From: a bacterium HR11
GTDB taxonomy: Bacteria > Acidobacteriota > HRBIN11
Reading direction: 5' to 3'
Assembly (NCBI GenBank): GCA_002898535.1
Contig: BEHN01000001.1
Span: 186,001 to 250,000 of the forward strand
Length of the DNA stretch: 64,000 nucleotides
The position numbers were made by a program, and so were the translations under genes. Position 1 is the first letter of the stretch. Each line of letters begins with the position of its first letter. Positions 1 through 8,054 of this stretch are shown one piece after another. A model generated the notes under the pieces. The model had not been told where the DNA came from and did not search any database. It saw nothing but the letters and a program-made list of their open reading frames with translations.

Positions 1-239
1 CCCCGCCCCGTCGGGAGCGCCACGTCCACCTCCATCACGACCGTCCCCAGGTCGTGGGTCTGGCAAAATTGGCGAAGGACGTAGAAGAGTACACCTACGA
101 TGTCCTGGTGTCGGCGTGTCGGCGAGGGCATCCGAATGAGCCTCCCCTCCTCCAGTTCGTAGTAGGGCGGCCCCTCCGGCAGACGGAGCCAGTCCTCGAT
201 ATTCTGAAGACGAGGGACTCGGACCGTCTGTACCGTCAT
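1..239 (-). CDS. Uma2-family putative endonuclease, partial (5' part)
   Basis: A reading frame starts at the ATG at 239 on the minus strand and stays open to the window edge, about 79 codons. It begins MTVQTVRVPRLQNIEDWLRL and contains PPYYELEEGRLIRMPSPTRR, the N-terminal signature of Uma2 (DUF820) proteins, which have a PD-(D/E)XK nuclease-like fold. The stop lies outside the window. It is a tandem paralogue of the next gene, offset by exactly 600 bp. Bases 1-60 equal 601-660, and 111-180 match 711-780 at all but three positions, while the DNA between is diverged. The biological role of Uma2 proteins is not settled. Confidence 0.8.
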   Translation of the reverse strand, partial: MTVQTVRVPRLQNIEDWLRLPEGPPYYELEEGRLIRMPSPTRRHQDIVGVLFYVLRQFCQTHDLGTVVMEVDVALPTGR

Positions 240-242
240 TCC

Positions 243-839
243 TTATTTCTCCTGCTTCTGGGGTCGTCGTCCTGCCGCTCCGACCCAAGCCGTCAGGTCG
301 ATTTCCAGGCCGGCCAGGGCCTGGGGTCGGAAGACCTCCCCCGCCTCGACGGTCGCCCGGCAGAGGTAGCCCTCCGGCGTATACTGAAACTCTTGGATGA
401 CCAGGGTCTCGCTGTCGACCAGCCAGTACCAGGGGACGCCCGCCGTCCAGTAGGCCCGAAACTTCGTGTACCGGTCCCGCCCGTGCGTCCCCGGCGAGAC
501 GACCTCGACGACCAGGTCGGGGACGCCCCGGACCTTGCCGTCAGGCGTCAGGAGCTCGGCCTCCCGTTCCCGCCGGACGAAGGCCAGGTCGGGGATGTAG
601 CCCCGCCCCGTCGGGAGCGCCACGTCCACCTCCATCACGACCGTCCCCAGGTCGTGGGTCGTCGCCCAGTCGTCGATGAGGGCAAAGAGGCGGCCCACGA
701 TCTTTTGGTGCTGGCGTGTCGGCGAGGGCATCCGAATGAGCCTCCCCTCCTCCAGTTCGTAGTAAGGCGGCCCCTCCGGCAGACGGAGCCAATCGTCTAA
801 CTGAGAGACCCGACGCAGGCGTGCGGCTGAGATGGCCAT
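243..839 (-). CDS. Uma2-family putative endonuclease
   Basis: A 198-residue protein of normal Uma2 (DUF820) length. Visible family features are the N-terminal PPYYELEEGRLIRMPSPT segment, the acidic core D-V-A-L-P-T-G-R-G-Y-I-P-D-L-A-F, and PDLVVEVVSPGT, which supplies the E-x-V-S-P residues of the PD-(D/E)XK-like site, followed by K-F-R-A-Y-W. The fold is nuclease-like; substrate and role are unknown. It lies 3 bp upstream of the paralogue at 1-239 and 21 bp downstream of mrp, all on the same strand, so co-transcription is likely. Patchy identity with the paralogue suggests gene conversion. Confidence 0.85.
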   Translation of the reverse strand: MAISAARLRRVSQLDDWLRLPEGPPYYELEEGRLIRMPSPTRQHQKIVGRLFALIDDWATTHDLGTVVMEVDVALPTGRGYIPDLAFVRREREAELLTPDGKVRGVPDLVVEVVSPGTHGRDRYTKFRAYWTAGVPWYWLVDSETLVIQEFQYTPEGYLCRATVEAGEVFRPQALAGLEIDLTAWVGAAGRRPQKQEK

Positions 840-860
840 CGTAACTCTCCTCGCAGGATC

Positions 861-1922
861 CTACTGGCGAATGGATGCGACCGGCAAGGTAGCCGCCACC
901 TTCCGAGCGATTTCCATGAAGACCCGGGCGGCCTCCGAGTCGGGCGCGCACAGAAAAACCGGTTCGCCCCGGTCGGCCCCCTCCCGGAGGCGGGGCTCGA
1001 TGGGGATCTCACCCAGGAAGGGGACGCCCAGCATCTTGGCCGCATGGAAGCCCCCGCGGCGGTCAAAGATCTCAAAGACTTCACCGCACTTGGGGCACCG
1101 GAAGTAGCTCATGTTCTCGACGATACCCAGGACCGGCGTGTCCAGACGCTTAAACATCGTCACGCCCTTTCGGGCGTCGACGAGGGCGACCCGCTGGGGC
1201 GTCGTGACGATGATGGCTCCCGAGAGCTTGACCTCCTGCAGGAGGGTCAGTTGCGCGTCGCCCGTCCCCGGCGGCAGGTCCACGACCAGATAGTCCAGGG
1301 GCGCCCATTCGACGTCCCACACGAGCTGATGGACGGCCTTCATGACCATCGGCCCCCGCCAGATCAGGGCCTGGTCCTCCGTCGGCAGGAAGAACCCGAT
1401 GGAGATCATCTTGAGGCCCATCGTCTGGACGGGGAAGATCCGCTGGCCGTCCGTCGTCGGTTCCCCCTCCGTCTTCAGCATGATGGGGGCGCTGGGACCA
1501 TAGATGTCGGCATCCAGTAAGCCGACCGCGTAGCCCAGTTCTTTCAAGGCATAGGCCAGGTTCACGGCGACCGTCGATTTCCCGACGCCACCTTTAGCCG
1601 ACGCCACGGCGATGACGTGCTGAACGCCCGGGACAGGCTGTTTCTGGGGTACACTCGGCCGGGCCATCTCCCGTTGGGTCGCCCGGACCTCCACGTCTTG
1701 GATGCCCTGGATGCCCTGGACGGCCTGAACGACAGCCTGCTCGATAGCCTGTCGAATGCGGTCTGGCTCCGTCGAGTATACGAGTGTGACCGTTACCCGA
1801 CCCTGGTCGTCGACAGCTACGTCCCGGACTATACCGAAGGACACGATGTCCCGGCTGAATCCCGGATAGGCCACCGTCTTAAGACGGCTCAAGACGGCTT
1901 CCCGAAGTTTTTCCACTTCCAT
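861..1922 (-). CDS. mrp: Mrp/NBP35-family Fe-S cluster carrier ATPase
   Basis: A 353-residue protein. Residues 1 to about 90 form a MIP18 (DUF59) domain and the remainder is a ParA-like ATPase with the deviant Walker A AKGGVGKST at about 109-117. A later CPKC pair (SYFRCPKCGEVFEIF) matches the bridging Fe-S ligands of Mrp/ApbC proteins. The family binds and transfers 4Fe-4S clusters to apoproteins in the cytoplasm. The ATG at 1922 was chosen because the upstream extension is repeat-derived and MEVEKLREAV begins the domain. A stand-alone MIP18-domain gene lies just upstream on the same strand, consistent with shared Fe-S work. Complex I and haem or Fe-S proteins elsewhere in the window are possible clients (inference). 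Confidence 0.92.
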   Translation of the reverse strand: MEVEKLREAVLSRLKTVAYPGFSRDIVSFGIVRDVAVDDQGRVTVTLVYSTEPDRIRQAIEQAVVQAVQGIQGIQDVEVRATQREMARPSVPQKQPVPGVQHVIAVASAKGGVGKSTVAVNLAYALKELGYAVGLLDADIYGPSAPIMLKTEGEPTTDGQRIFPVQTMGLKMISIGFFLPTEDQALIWRGPMVMKAVHQLVWDVEWAPLDYLVVDLPPGTGDAQLTLLQEVKLSGAIIVTTPQRVALVDARKGVTMFKRLDTPVLGIVENMSYFRCPKCGEVFEIFDRRGGFHAAKMLGVPFLGEIPIEPRLREGADRGEPVFLCAPDSEAARVFMEIARKVAATLPVASIRQ

Positions 1923-1948
1923 ATCCTGCCTCGACGGAAACCGATTCC

Positions 1949-1972
1949 GCAGGCCAGAGGCCTGCGCTCCTA
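1949..1972. repeat. GCAGGCC-loop-GGCCTGC hairpin
   Basis: A perfect 7-bp dyad GCAGGCC/GGCCTGC with loop AGA, followed by GCTCCTATT. Similar hairpins lie at 19537-19560 and, inverted, near 40292. This copy sits between mrp and the MIP18 gene, and its T-containing tail points away from their transcription, so it does not act as their terminator. Confidence 0.6.
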
Positions 1973-1990
1973 TTTCCCGACCTGTCGACT

Positions 1991-2034
1991 GCCCATAGCC
2001 CGTGGTCCATGGCCTATGGTCCATAGTCCATCAT
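1991..2034. repeat. 7-bp tandem repeat tract (GTCCATR type)
   Basis: Successive heptamers GCCCATA, GCCCGTG, GTCCATG, GCCTATG, GTCCATA and GTCCATC fill the gap directly after the stop codon of the MIP18 gene. They belong to the ACCATAG/CTATGGT heptamer family found at 6449-6545 and elsewhere. Confidence 0.6.
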
Positions 2035-2336
2035 ATCCACCCCAACATCTTCTTGGCTTCTTCCGACATCATGTCCGGGTTCCACGGGGGGAACCACACG
2101 ATTTCGACTTCGGCATCGCGAGCACCGGCTAATTCGATGAGCCTTTGACGGATCATCTCCGGAAACTCGACGGCGATGGGACAGCCTGGCGCCGTGAGGG
2201 TCATCTTAACGTAGACCTTATCGTTTTCGTCGACCTGGACGTCGTAGATGAGGCCCAGGTCCACGATGTTGATGGGAATCTCGGGGTCATAGCATGTCTT
2301 TAGGGCTTCATAGACCTTATCCAACGAGACGGCCAT
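2031..2336 (-). CDS. MIP18/SufT-like Fe-S assembly protein
   Basis: A 101-residue single-domain MIP18 (DUF59) protein with the characteristic DPEIPINIVDLGLIYDV segment and TLTAPGCPIA, whose cysteine is the conserved functional residue of SufT/PaaD-like proteins. The family helps mature Fe-S proteins. It sits about 108 bp upstream of mrp on the same strand, and mrp has the same domain at its N terminus. The two are plausibly one Fe-S trafficking operon (inference). Length is normal for SufT. Confidence 0.88.
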   Translation of the reverse strand: MAVSLDKVYEALKTCYDPEIPINIVDLGLIYDVQVDENDKVYVKMTLTAPGCPIAVEFPEMIRQRLIELAGARDAEVEIVWFPPWNPDMMSEEAKKMLGWI

Positions 2337-2422
2337 CGTCCCTTCCTCCTGAGAGGATTGGGGGAATGACGCATCGGGAGGCGGTCCTTCTAAGATAGTC
2401 CCCTGGGGCAGAAAAGTACAAG

Positions 2423-2535
2423 ATTCGGTGTTGGAGGAATTGTGAATTGCGGGTCACGGATGGGGCATCCCTCAGGCCGCATCTCGCATCCCCCATCCCC
2501 TCATCTTCGGTGCCCAAGACCCGACACCGATTCAC
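2423..2535. repeat. inverted short-period repeats around an intergenic loop
   Basis: The outer arms are ATTCGGTGTTGG at about 2423 and CCCGACACCGATTC at about 2522, inverted copies of an ACCGAAC-type heptamer. Between them lie GCATCTC, GCATCCC, CCATCCC and CTCATCT heptamers. This fills most of the gap between the MIP18 gene and the 465-aa gene. Confidence 0.5.
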
Positions 2536-3929
2536 GAGATGTCCAGGTCTTCCAGGTCAGATTCGGATGGCGGGGCGGGGGCCTGAGCCAGGCTTCGGAC
2601 CCAGTCCACGAGGTCTTGGAGCGTCCAGGTCAGTAAAGTCTTTATCCCGGCAGTGACCGTCTCGTCCAGGGGTCGATTCCGGACCAGGACGTAGGCCTTG
2701 GCCAGAGCCTGCCGGACTTCCGGTGTCAGGCGAGGCGGGACGGGAGCAAAGACAGAGCCCCGGTAGCGCTCGATGAAGCGTTCCAGAAAAGAGGGGCGTT
2801 GCGAGTCTCGCGTGACCTCGGCCAGCCAGTCCACGAGACGGGTCGCTTCCTCAGGGGCATGGTATCCCCAAAGGACGTTGAACAGGTGGGCCAGGAAAGA
2901 GGTCGCTTCCTTCGGGTGAGAGAAGGGGAGTCGGGCCATTCCCATGGCTGAGAAGACAGAGGTCGTCAGCAGGTCCCGGACCTGGTGGAGTTCCGGCGTG
3001 GCATCCCACCGGAGCCAGGGGTCTACAAAAGTGGCGGCGTAAGTTCGCAAGTAAAACGGCCAAGCGGCCCGAGGCGTACGCTCTAAAGCCTGAATGATGA
3101 AGGGGCTGGCGCTCTCCCGGCGCACGACCCGCCGGCGAAGCGGACCCTGGGGCTGGTCCAGGTCCGGCCCGAAGAAGGCCGGATGCTGAAGGACCAAGTA
3201 GGCGAGGAGGACCCGGTAGCTTGGGTCCAGGGTCCCAAAGTACTTCGCCCGGTCCTCAGGGTCGAGGCGGACGAGGACGGCGTCCTGGACCGTGCGGTCC
3301 ACCTGCGTGCGGAGGCCCAAGACGGCCCACGCGTCGGTCAAGGGGGTCGTGTATCGGATCAGCCAGTAGTAGCGCCCGTTCATAGGGGTGGCATAGTAGA
3401 CCGAGGAAGCGGCCTCCCAGGTCGACGCCTCCGTCGGCACCGCCGGGGGTCCTGCCTGGGGAGCTTCCGGCAGAATTTTGCGACGCATCCGGTCAGACCG
3501 GATGTGGTGGGCCCGTTCGGCGACCCACACCCGCCAGGCGGGGTCCTGGCGACTCCATTGGAGGAGCCACTGAAGGACGGTGGCGTCATTTAAACAGCCG
3601 GTCCAGAAGTCCGACTCGGGGGGCCATCGGCGGGACCATGCCTGGAGGACCCACATCCGGAGCACAGCCGGCAGACGGTCCAAGAGCCGGGCCCATTCAG
3701 GTCTCCAGGTCTCAGCGGGGACGACCTGTCGAAGGATATCGACCCAGCCGGCGATCTTGCGATGGGCGGTGATGAGGGCCCCGACCTGCTCATCTCGATA
3801 GGCCCACAGGGCCAGGGCCGGGTGGTCGTCCGTCCGGTCCAGGGCTTGCCGGATGGACTCGGCGGGGTCTCCGCCCGTGGACCATGTTTGGACTAAGGTC
3901 TCCAGACGTTCCGGTTCCGATATCATCAT
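2532..3929 (-). CDS. hypothetical protein, 465 aa
   Basis: A Trp-, Leu- and Arg-rich soluble protein with no signal peptide, membrane segment or motif that I recognise. The composition (many W-x-x-x-L and R-x-L stretches) suggests an all-alpha, possibly repeat-based fold. The ATG at 3929 overlaps the stop of the upstream DUF2007 gene by four bases (ATGA), so the two are translationally coupled, and pheT lies just upstream of both. The function is unknown; operon membership with a tRNA synthetase subunit is the only clue. Confidence 0.7.
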   Translation of the reverse strand: MMISEPERLETLVQTWSTGGDPAESIRQALDRTDDHPALALWAYRDEQVGALITAHRKIAGWVDILRQVVPAETWRPEWARLLDRLPAVLRMWVLQAWSRRWPPESDFWTGCLNDATVLQWLLQWSRQDPAWRVWVAERAHHIRSDRMRRKILPEAPQAGPPAVPTEASTWEAASSVYYATPMNGRYYWLIRYTTPLTDAWAVLGLRTQVDRTVQDAVLVRLDPEDRAKYFGTLDPSYRVLLAYLVLQHPAFFGPDLDQPQGPLRRRVVRRESASPFIIQALERTPRAAWPFYLRTYAATFVDPWLRWDATPELHQVRDLLTTSVFSAMGMARLPFSHPKEATSFLAHLFNVLWGYHAPEEATRLVDWLAEVTRDSQRPSFLERFIERYRGSVFAPVPPRLTPEVRQALAKAYVLVRNRPLDETVTAGIKTLLTWTLQDLVDWVRSLAQAPAPPSESDLEDLDIS

Positions 3930-4222
3930 GAGGTAGGCTCCTCCGTATTCGATTCGACCAATCGGAGCCAGAGATGTCGACGGCGGTGCTCGTCGATGAT
4001 CCGTCGGGCTTCCGACCCCTCCTCAGCCGGGACCAAGACCCGATACCAGTCCCAACCCGCCATGGAAAAGGGAAAGACTTGGTAAGGGGCCGGTGCTTGG
4101 ATGCGCCCGGTCAGGCCGTACCCCTGCAGGAGCCGCTGGACTAACAGGGCTTCTGTCAGGGACCCGGTCGTCAGGACGACCTGCCAGTCGGTATGAACAC
4201 CGGGTTCGGAAACAGGGGCCAT
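3926..4222 (-). CDS. DUF2007-like small protein
   Basis: A 98-residue protein. DWQVVLTTGSLTEALLVQRL near residue 12 and YRVLVPAEEGSEARRIIDEH near the C terminus resemble DUF2007, the putative signal-transducing family that begins with a V-Y-T-T-G-D-P-x-E-A strand and ends with V-L-V-P-x-E-D-x-x-x-A. The biochemical role of the family is not established. A GAGGA ribosome-binding site precedes the ATG. It is 9 bp downstream of pheT and overlaps the next gene by ATGA, so it is the middle gene of a three-gene operon. Confidence 0.7.
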   Translation of the reverse strand: MAPVSEPGVHTDWQVVLTTGSLTEALLVQRLLQGYGLTGRIQAPAPYQVFPFSMAGWDWYRVLVPAEEGSEARRIIDEHRRRHLWLRLVESNTEEPTS

Positions 4223-4231
4223 CTGAAGTCC

Positions 4232-6289
4232 TCATTCTGTTCGAAGTCTCGCCCCGATGCGGTCGGATAGGTCCGTCAGGAGTCGTTGGATGCGCTTGTC
4301 CACTTCTTCCGAAGACCGGGGCGCCTGGGGATGGAAGGTGAGGCGGATCGTATAGCTCAGGAAGCCCGTCGGGACCTGGGGGCCTGCGTATCGGTCGATG
4401 AGGTCCCAGCGGGCCAGTTCGGGGACCCGGGCCTCGGCGAGGGCCTGCTCGACGGCGGCGTACGGGACGGACTCGGGGACGATGAGGGAGATATCCCGTA
4501 GGATGGCCGGAAGTCGGGACCACTCTTGAAACACGGGCACAGCCCTGGGGAGGGTCCGGAGCACGTCCCAATCCAGCTCGGCCAGATAGACCGGCGTTCG
4601 TAATTCATAAAGCTCCGCCCAACGGGGGTGAAATGTGCCCAGGAAGCCGACTCGCTGACCCTGGACTTGGACCTCAGCTTGCTGATAAGGATGGAGAAAG
4701 GGGTAGCTCGAAGGGGCGAAGGCGACAGGCCGCCACCCCAGGGTCTCCAGGAAGGTCTGAACGAGCCCCTTCAAGTCAAAAAAGTCGACCGGTCGGGTCG
4801 AGTCCCGCCACGTCTGAGTCGGCCGGTCCCGTCCGCTCAGGATCAGGCCCAGATGGCATGCCTCCCGGGGAAGGCCCTGCTCGTCCCAAAAGACCTGACC
4901 GATCTCCCACAGACGAACGTCGGTGACACCGCGCTGATGATTCCACTGAGCGGCCTCGACCAGCCCCATGGCGATCCACCGGCGCAGAAAGGCCCGCTGG
5001 TCGGACAGCGGGTTGGCGACCCGCAGGGGGTCGGCGACGGAAAAGACCTCGAGGGGACGGTCTGGATAAAAAGACGTCGAGACCGTCTCGTGCAAGCCGA
5101 GGCCCTGTAAGACCCGTCGGGCGGCCCGTTCCAGGTGAAAGCCCGGATAGTCCGGTTGGACCTTCTTTTCCGTGACGGGCAGGGTCAGGGGCACCCGCTC
5201 GTAGCCGTAATGCCGAGCGATCTCCTCCAGTAAGTCCGCTTCTTCCTGCACGTCCGCCCGAAACGAAGGAGGCGCCACCTCCCAGACGGGAGTCGGCCTC
5301 TCTTGGACACGGTCGACCCCGAACCCCAAGCTTTGCAGGCGTTTTTCGATCCAGGTCGGCGGGATTGCTACGTCCAGAAACTGCTGGACCCGCTCGTAGC
5401 GCAGGCAAATCGACCGAGGCGACCAAGGCCGTAAGTTCACGTCCACCCGACCGGCCAGGACCCGGCCGCCAGCCAAAGTCTGAATGAGGTAAGCCGCGTG
5501 GTCGGCGGCCAGGGGAGCCATCTCAGGGTCCGTGCCCCGTTCGAACCGATAGCTGGCCTCGGTTTGCAGGCCGAGCCGCCGACGCCCGCGCCGGATGACC
5601 CGGGGTTCAAACCAGGCGCTCTCGATGAGGACCCGCCGGGTACCGGGTCGAACCGCCGTTTCCAAACCCCCGATAATCCCGGCCAGGGCGATGGGCCGCT
5701 GGGCGTCGGCGATGACTAAGGTCTCGGGCGTCAGGGGATAGGTGTTTTCATCCAGGGCCTGCAGAGACTCTCCCGGACGGGCCCACCGGACGACGATGCG
5801 ACCCCCGCGAACGGCGTCCAGGTCAAAGGCGTGCAGGGGCTGGCCGTACGCCAGCATGACGTAATTCGTGACGTCGACCACGTTATTGACGGGTCGGACC
5901 CCGACGGACTCCAGACGGTCCTTGAGCCAGGCCGGCGATTCTCCCACGCGGACATCCTCGACGACCCGGGCCACGTACCGGAAGCACCCGTCCGGGGCCT
6001 CGATATGGACCGAGACCGTCTCCTCGATGGACCGGTCGGCCCTTTCCTCGGGCGACCGCCACCCAGGCTCCAGGGGCCGCTCGAGCCAAGCGCTCAATTC
6101 CCGGGCCACACCGAGATGACCGAGGCAGTCCGGCCGGTTGACCGTGACCTCCAGGTCCAAGACATAGTCTGTACCCCAGGGCGTCAGGTCCTCCGCCGGC
6201 AGGCCCAGGTGAAGCAAGATATGGGCGATGCTCTCGGGGCTCTCGTGCAAGACGACATAATCCTTCAGCCATGCAATTCGGACCTTCAT
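4232..6289 (-). CDS. pheT: phenylalanine-tRNA ligase beta subunit, short form
   Basis: A 685-residue protein beginning MKVRIAWLKDYV. The VTVNRPDCLGHLGVAREL motif follows almost directly after LGLPAEDLTPWG, so the roughly 110-residue EMAP-like OB domain (B2) present in most bacterial PheT (about 800 aa) is missing. The B3/B4 core, B5 region (Y-G-Y-E-R-V-P), catalytic-like core and C-terminal anticodon-binding FDX-ACB domain (PAILRDISLIVPE) are present. The beta subunit recognises tRNA-Phe and edits mischarged tyrosine. The partner pheS is not in the window. The ATG at 6289 was chosen by family alignment; the upstream extension is intergenic. Confidence 0.95.
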   Translation of the reverse strand: MKVRIAWLKDYVVLHESPESIAHILLHLGLPAEDLTPWGTDYVLDLEVTVNRPDCLGHLGVARELSAWLERPLEPGWRSPEERADRSIEETVSVHIEAPDGCFRYVARVVEDVRVGESPAWLKDRLESVGVRPVNNVVDVTNYVMLAYGQPLHAFDLDAVRGGRIVVRWARPGESLQALDENTYPLTPETLVIADAQRPIALAGIIGGLETAVRPGTRRVLIESAWFEPRVIRRGRRRLGLQTEASYRFERGTDPEMAPLAADHAAYLIQTLAGGRVLAGRVDVNLRPWSPRSICLRYERVQQFLDVAIPPTWIEKRLQSLGFGVDRVQERPTPVWEVAPPSFRADVQEEADLLEEIARHYGYERVPLTLPVTEKKVQPDYPGFHLERAARRVLQGLGLHETVSTSFYPDRPLEVFSVADPLRVANPLSDQRAFLRRWIAMGLVEAAQWNHQRGVTDVRLWEIGQVFWDEQGLPREACHLGLILSGRDRPTQTWRDSTRPVDFFDLKGLVQTFLETLGWRPVAFAPSSYPFLHPYQQAEVQVQGQRVGFLGTFHPRWAELYELRTPVYLAELDWDVLRTLPRAVPVFQEWSRLPAILRDISLIVPESVPYAAVEQALAEARVPELARWDLIDRYAGPQVPTGFLSYTIRLTFHPQAPRSSEEVDKRIQRLLTDLSDRIGARLRTE

Positions 6290-6626
6290 CGTGAGTTCTC
6301 CGGGCGGGTCCCTGATGGGCAAACCGAGGGCCGGGTCTGTCCCCTGAACCGATTTTAAGATGGGACTTCAGTCCATGGACGTCAACAAAGGGCGGCGAAC
6401 GGCGAGTAGCGAATGGCAGGGGGGAGTCCAGCAGAGGCCATTCGCTATCATAGACCATAGACCACAGACCACGGACCATGGACCATAGACCATGGCCCCC
6501 CTGGGCCCAAGCCGCTCTATGGTCTGTGGTCTGTGGTCTATGGTCGAATATGGAGGGTCCGATCCCGGTCCCGTCGGATTGATGAGATCGGTTCTATTTG
6601 CGACTTGCCATTCGCCCATCGCTAAG
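6290..6626. repeat. 337-bp intergenic region dominated by heptamer repeats
   Basis: There is no gene here. It holds GCGAACG, GCGAGTA and GCGAATG heptamers (about 6394-6417), the long heptamer palindrome at 6449-6545, and a conserved block (about 6553-6585) whose reverse complement recurs at 24533-24560. Inverted CATTCGC/GCGAATG motifs flank the palindrome. Confidence 0.7.
6449..6545. repeat. palindrome with 7-bp tandem-repeat arms (ACCATAG family)
   Basis: The left arm is six exact-phase heptamers: ACCATAG, ACCACAG, ACCACGG, ACCATGG, ACCATAG, ACCATGG (6454-6495). A spacer CCCCCCTGGGCCCAAGCCG follows, then an inverted right arm of CTATGGT/CTGTGGT heptamers (about 6516-6545). Related elements with nearly the same spacer lie at 24567-24650 and, inverted and with one arm lost, at 46741-46796. 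Confidence 0.8.
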
Positions 6627-8054
6627 TCATATACCGGTGTAACGGAACATCCGGAATGGGGTGACGAGCAGGATCCACAGGTCCAGCCAGATGGACCAGT
6701 GGGTCAGGTAGTAGAGGTCGTACTCGATCCGACGCTCGTAATCCCGGTCGCCCCGAAAGCCGTTCACCTGGGCCCACCCGGTGATCCCGCCCTTGACCCG
6801 GTGGCGGAGCATATACTGGGAGTACCGCCGGCAGAAGTCGGCCACGAAGTAGGGCCGCTCCGGCCGGGGTCCGACCAGGCTCATATCGCCCTTCAGGACG
6901 TTCCAGAACTGAGGCAGTTCGTCAAAGCTGAGGAAGCGGAGGACCTTCCCGATGGGGGTCCGACGGGGGTCCTGGGCATGGCTCATCGTCGGCCCCGTCG
7001 CCTCTTCGGCGTCTTCGACCATCGTGCGAAACTTGTACATGACGAAGGGCCGTCCGTCCAGGCCCATCCGGATCTGGCGATAGATGACGGGGCCCCGGGA
7101 AGTCAGCTTGATGAGGAGGGCGATCAGGAGCATCAGGGGAGACAGCAGGACGAGGGCCAGGGCCGACAGGACGATGTCGAGGACCCGCTTGGCGACGGCG
7201 GCGGCTCCCTGGAGCGGCGTGTCGTTGATGTTCAAGAGCGGCAGGCCGTCGATTTCCGAGACTGTCGTCCGCAGGTGGCTAGCCGTCAGGACGTCCATCG
7301 CCATGTGGATGCTGATGGGCTGAGTCTGGAACTGCTGGACGATCGACATGGCCTTTGGAAATTCATCCGCCGGCAGGGCGATAAACAAGGCTTGAACCCC
7401 ATGCTCCCGGACGATGCGGGGCAAGTCCTCGATACTCCCCAAGACGGGCACGTCGTGGAAGGCGTCTCCGTTTTCGCCGTCGACCATCCCGACGACCTGG
7501 ATACCGTACTCAGGATGTTGCCAGATACGGCTCGCCAGGGCTCGGCCCAGGGTGCCGTTGCCGACGATGAGGGCGCGCTGGATCTGCCATCCCCGCGCCC
7601 GGAGTCGCTCGGCCAGCCATCGAACGAAGGCCCGGCCGGCGACGATGCCCGTCACGTCCAGGCACATGAACATGACGAACATCAATCGAGAGGGCTCTAA
7701 GAACTGCTCCGGCGGGGCGTTCCGCTGATGGAAGACCCGATAGTACAGGGCCAGGCCCCATACAACGGCCGAGGCCACACCGACGCCGATCAGGATGTGA
7801 AAGAATTCCTCCTCCCGGCCCTCGAAGTGCCGGGGCCGGTAGGCTCGCATCGAGTAGAAGACGACCGTCCAAGCGAGCAAGACTAAACCGAAGAGCTTCC
7901 AGTAAATGGATATCTCCGGATAGCCCCAGCGGACCGGAAAGAGCCACGTGAGGGCATCAAATCGCAGGTAATAGGCCAGCCAGAAGGCCAGGACGGTCAC
8001 GCTCAGGTCAGTCAGCCACTTGAGGAAGCCCACCCAGTAGCCGTAGCTCCTCAT
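6627..8054 (-). CDS. polyprenyl-phosphate sugar-1-phosphate transferase (WcaJ/EpsE-like)
   Basis: A 475-residue membrane protein. The N-terminal half has about five transmembrane helices and a CoA-binding-like Rossmann segment (RALIVGNGTLGRALASRI). The C-terminal bacterial sugar transferase domain has the family signatures YKFRTM, LSFDELPQFWNVLKGDMSL and VGPRPERP. These enzymes start glycan assembly by moving a sugar phosphate from a nucleotide sugar to undecaprenyl phosphate at the inner membrane. The ATG at 8054 is preceded by GGGGAGGG and overlaps the upstream glycosyltransferase by 47 bp, so the two are coupled. Confidence 0.92.
   Translation of the reverse strand: MRSYGYWVGFLKWLTDLSVTVLAFWLAYYLRFDALTWLFPVRWGYPEISIYWKLFGLVLLAWTVVFYSMRAYRPRHFEGREEEFFHILIGVGVASAVVWGLALYYRVFHQRNAPPEQFLEPSRLMFVMFMCLDVTGIVAGRAFVRWLAERLRARGWQIQRALIVGNGTLGRALASRIWQHPEYGIQVVGMVDGENGDAFHDVPVLGSIEDLPRIVREHGVQALFIALPADEFPKAMSIVQQFQTQPISIHMAMDVLTASHLRTTVSEIDGLPLLNINDTPLQGAAAVAKRVLDIVLSALALVLLSPLMLLIALLIKLTSRGPVIYRQIRMGLDGRPFVMYKFRTMVEDAEEATGPTMSHAQDPRRTPIGKVLRFLSFDELPQFWNVLKGDMSLVGPRPERPYFVADFCRRYSQYMLRHRVKGGITGWAQVNGFRGDRDYERRIEYDLYYLTHWSIWLDLWILLVTPFRMFRYTGI

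Noticed and set aside
54-800. Open plus-strand frame of 248 codons
   Set aside because: It is antisense to the two Uma2 genes; the translation is Arg/Asp/Pro-rich shadow sequence with no family features.
6492-7700. Open plus-strand frame of about 400 codons starting in the heptamer palindrome
   Set aside because: It is antisense to the sugar-phosphotransferase gene and starts in repeat DNA.
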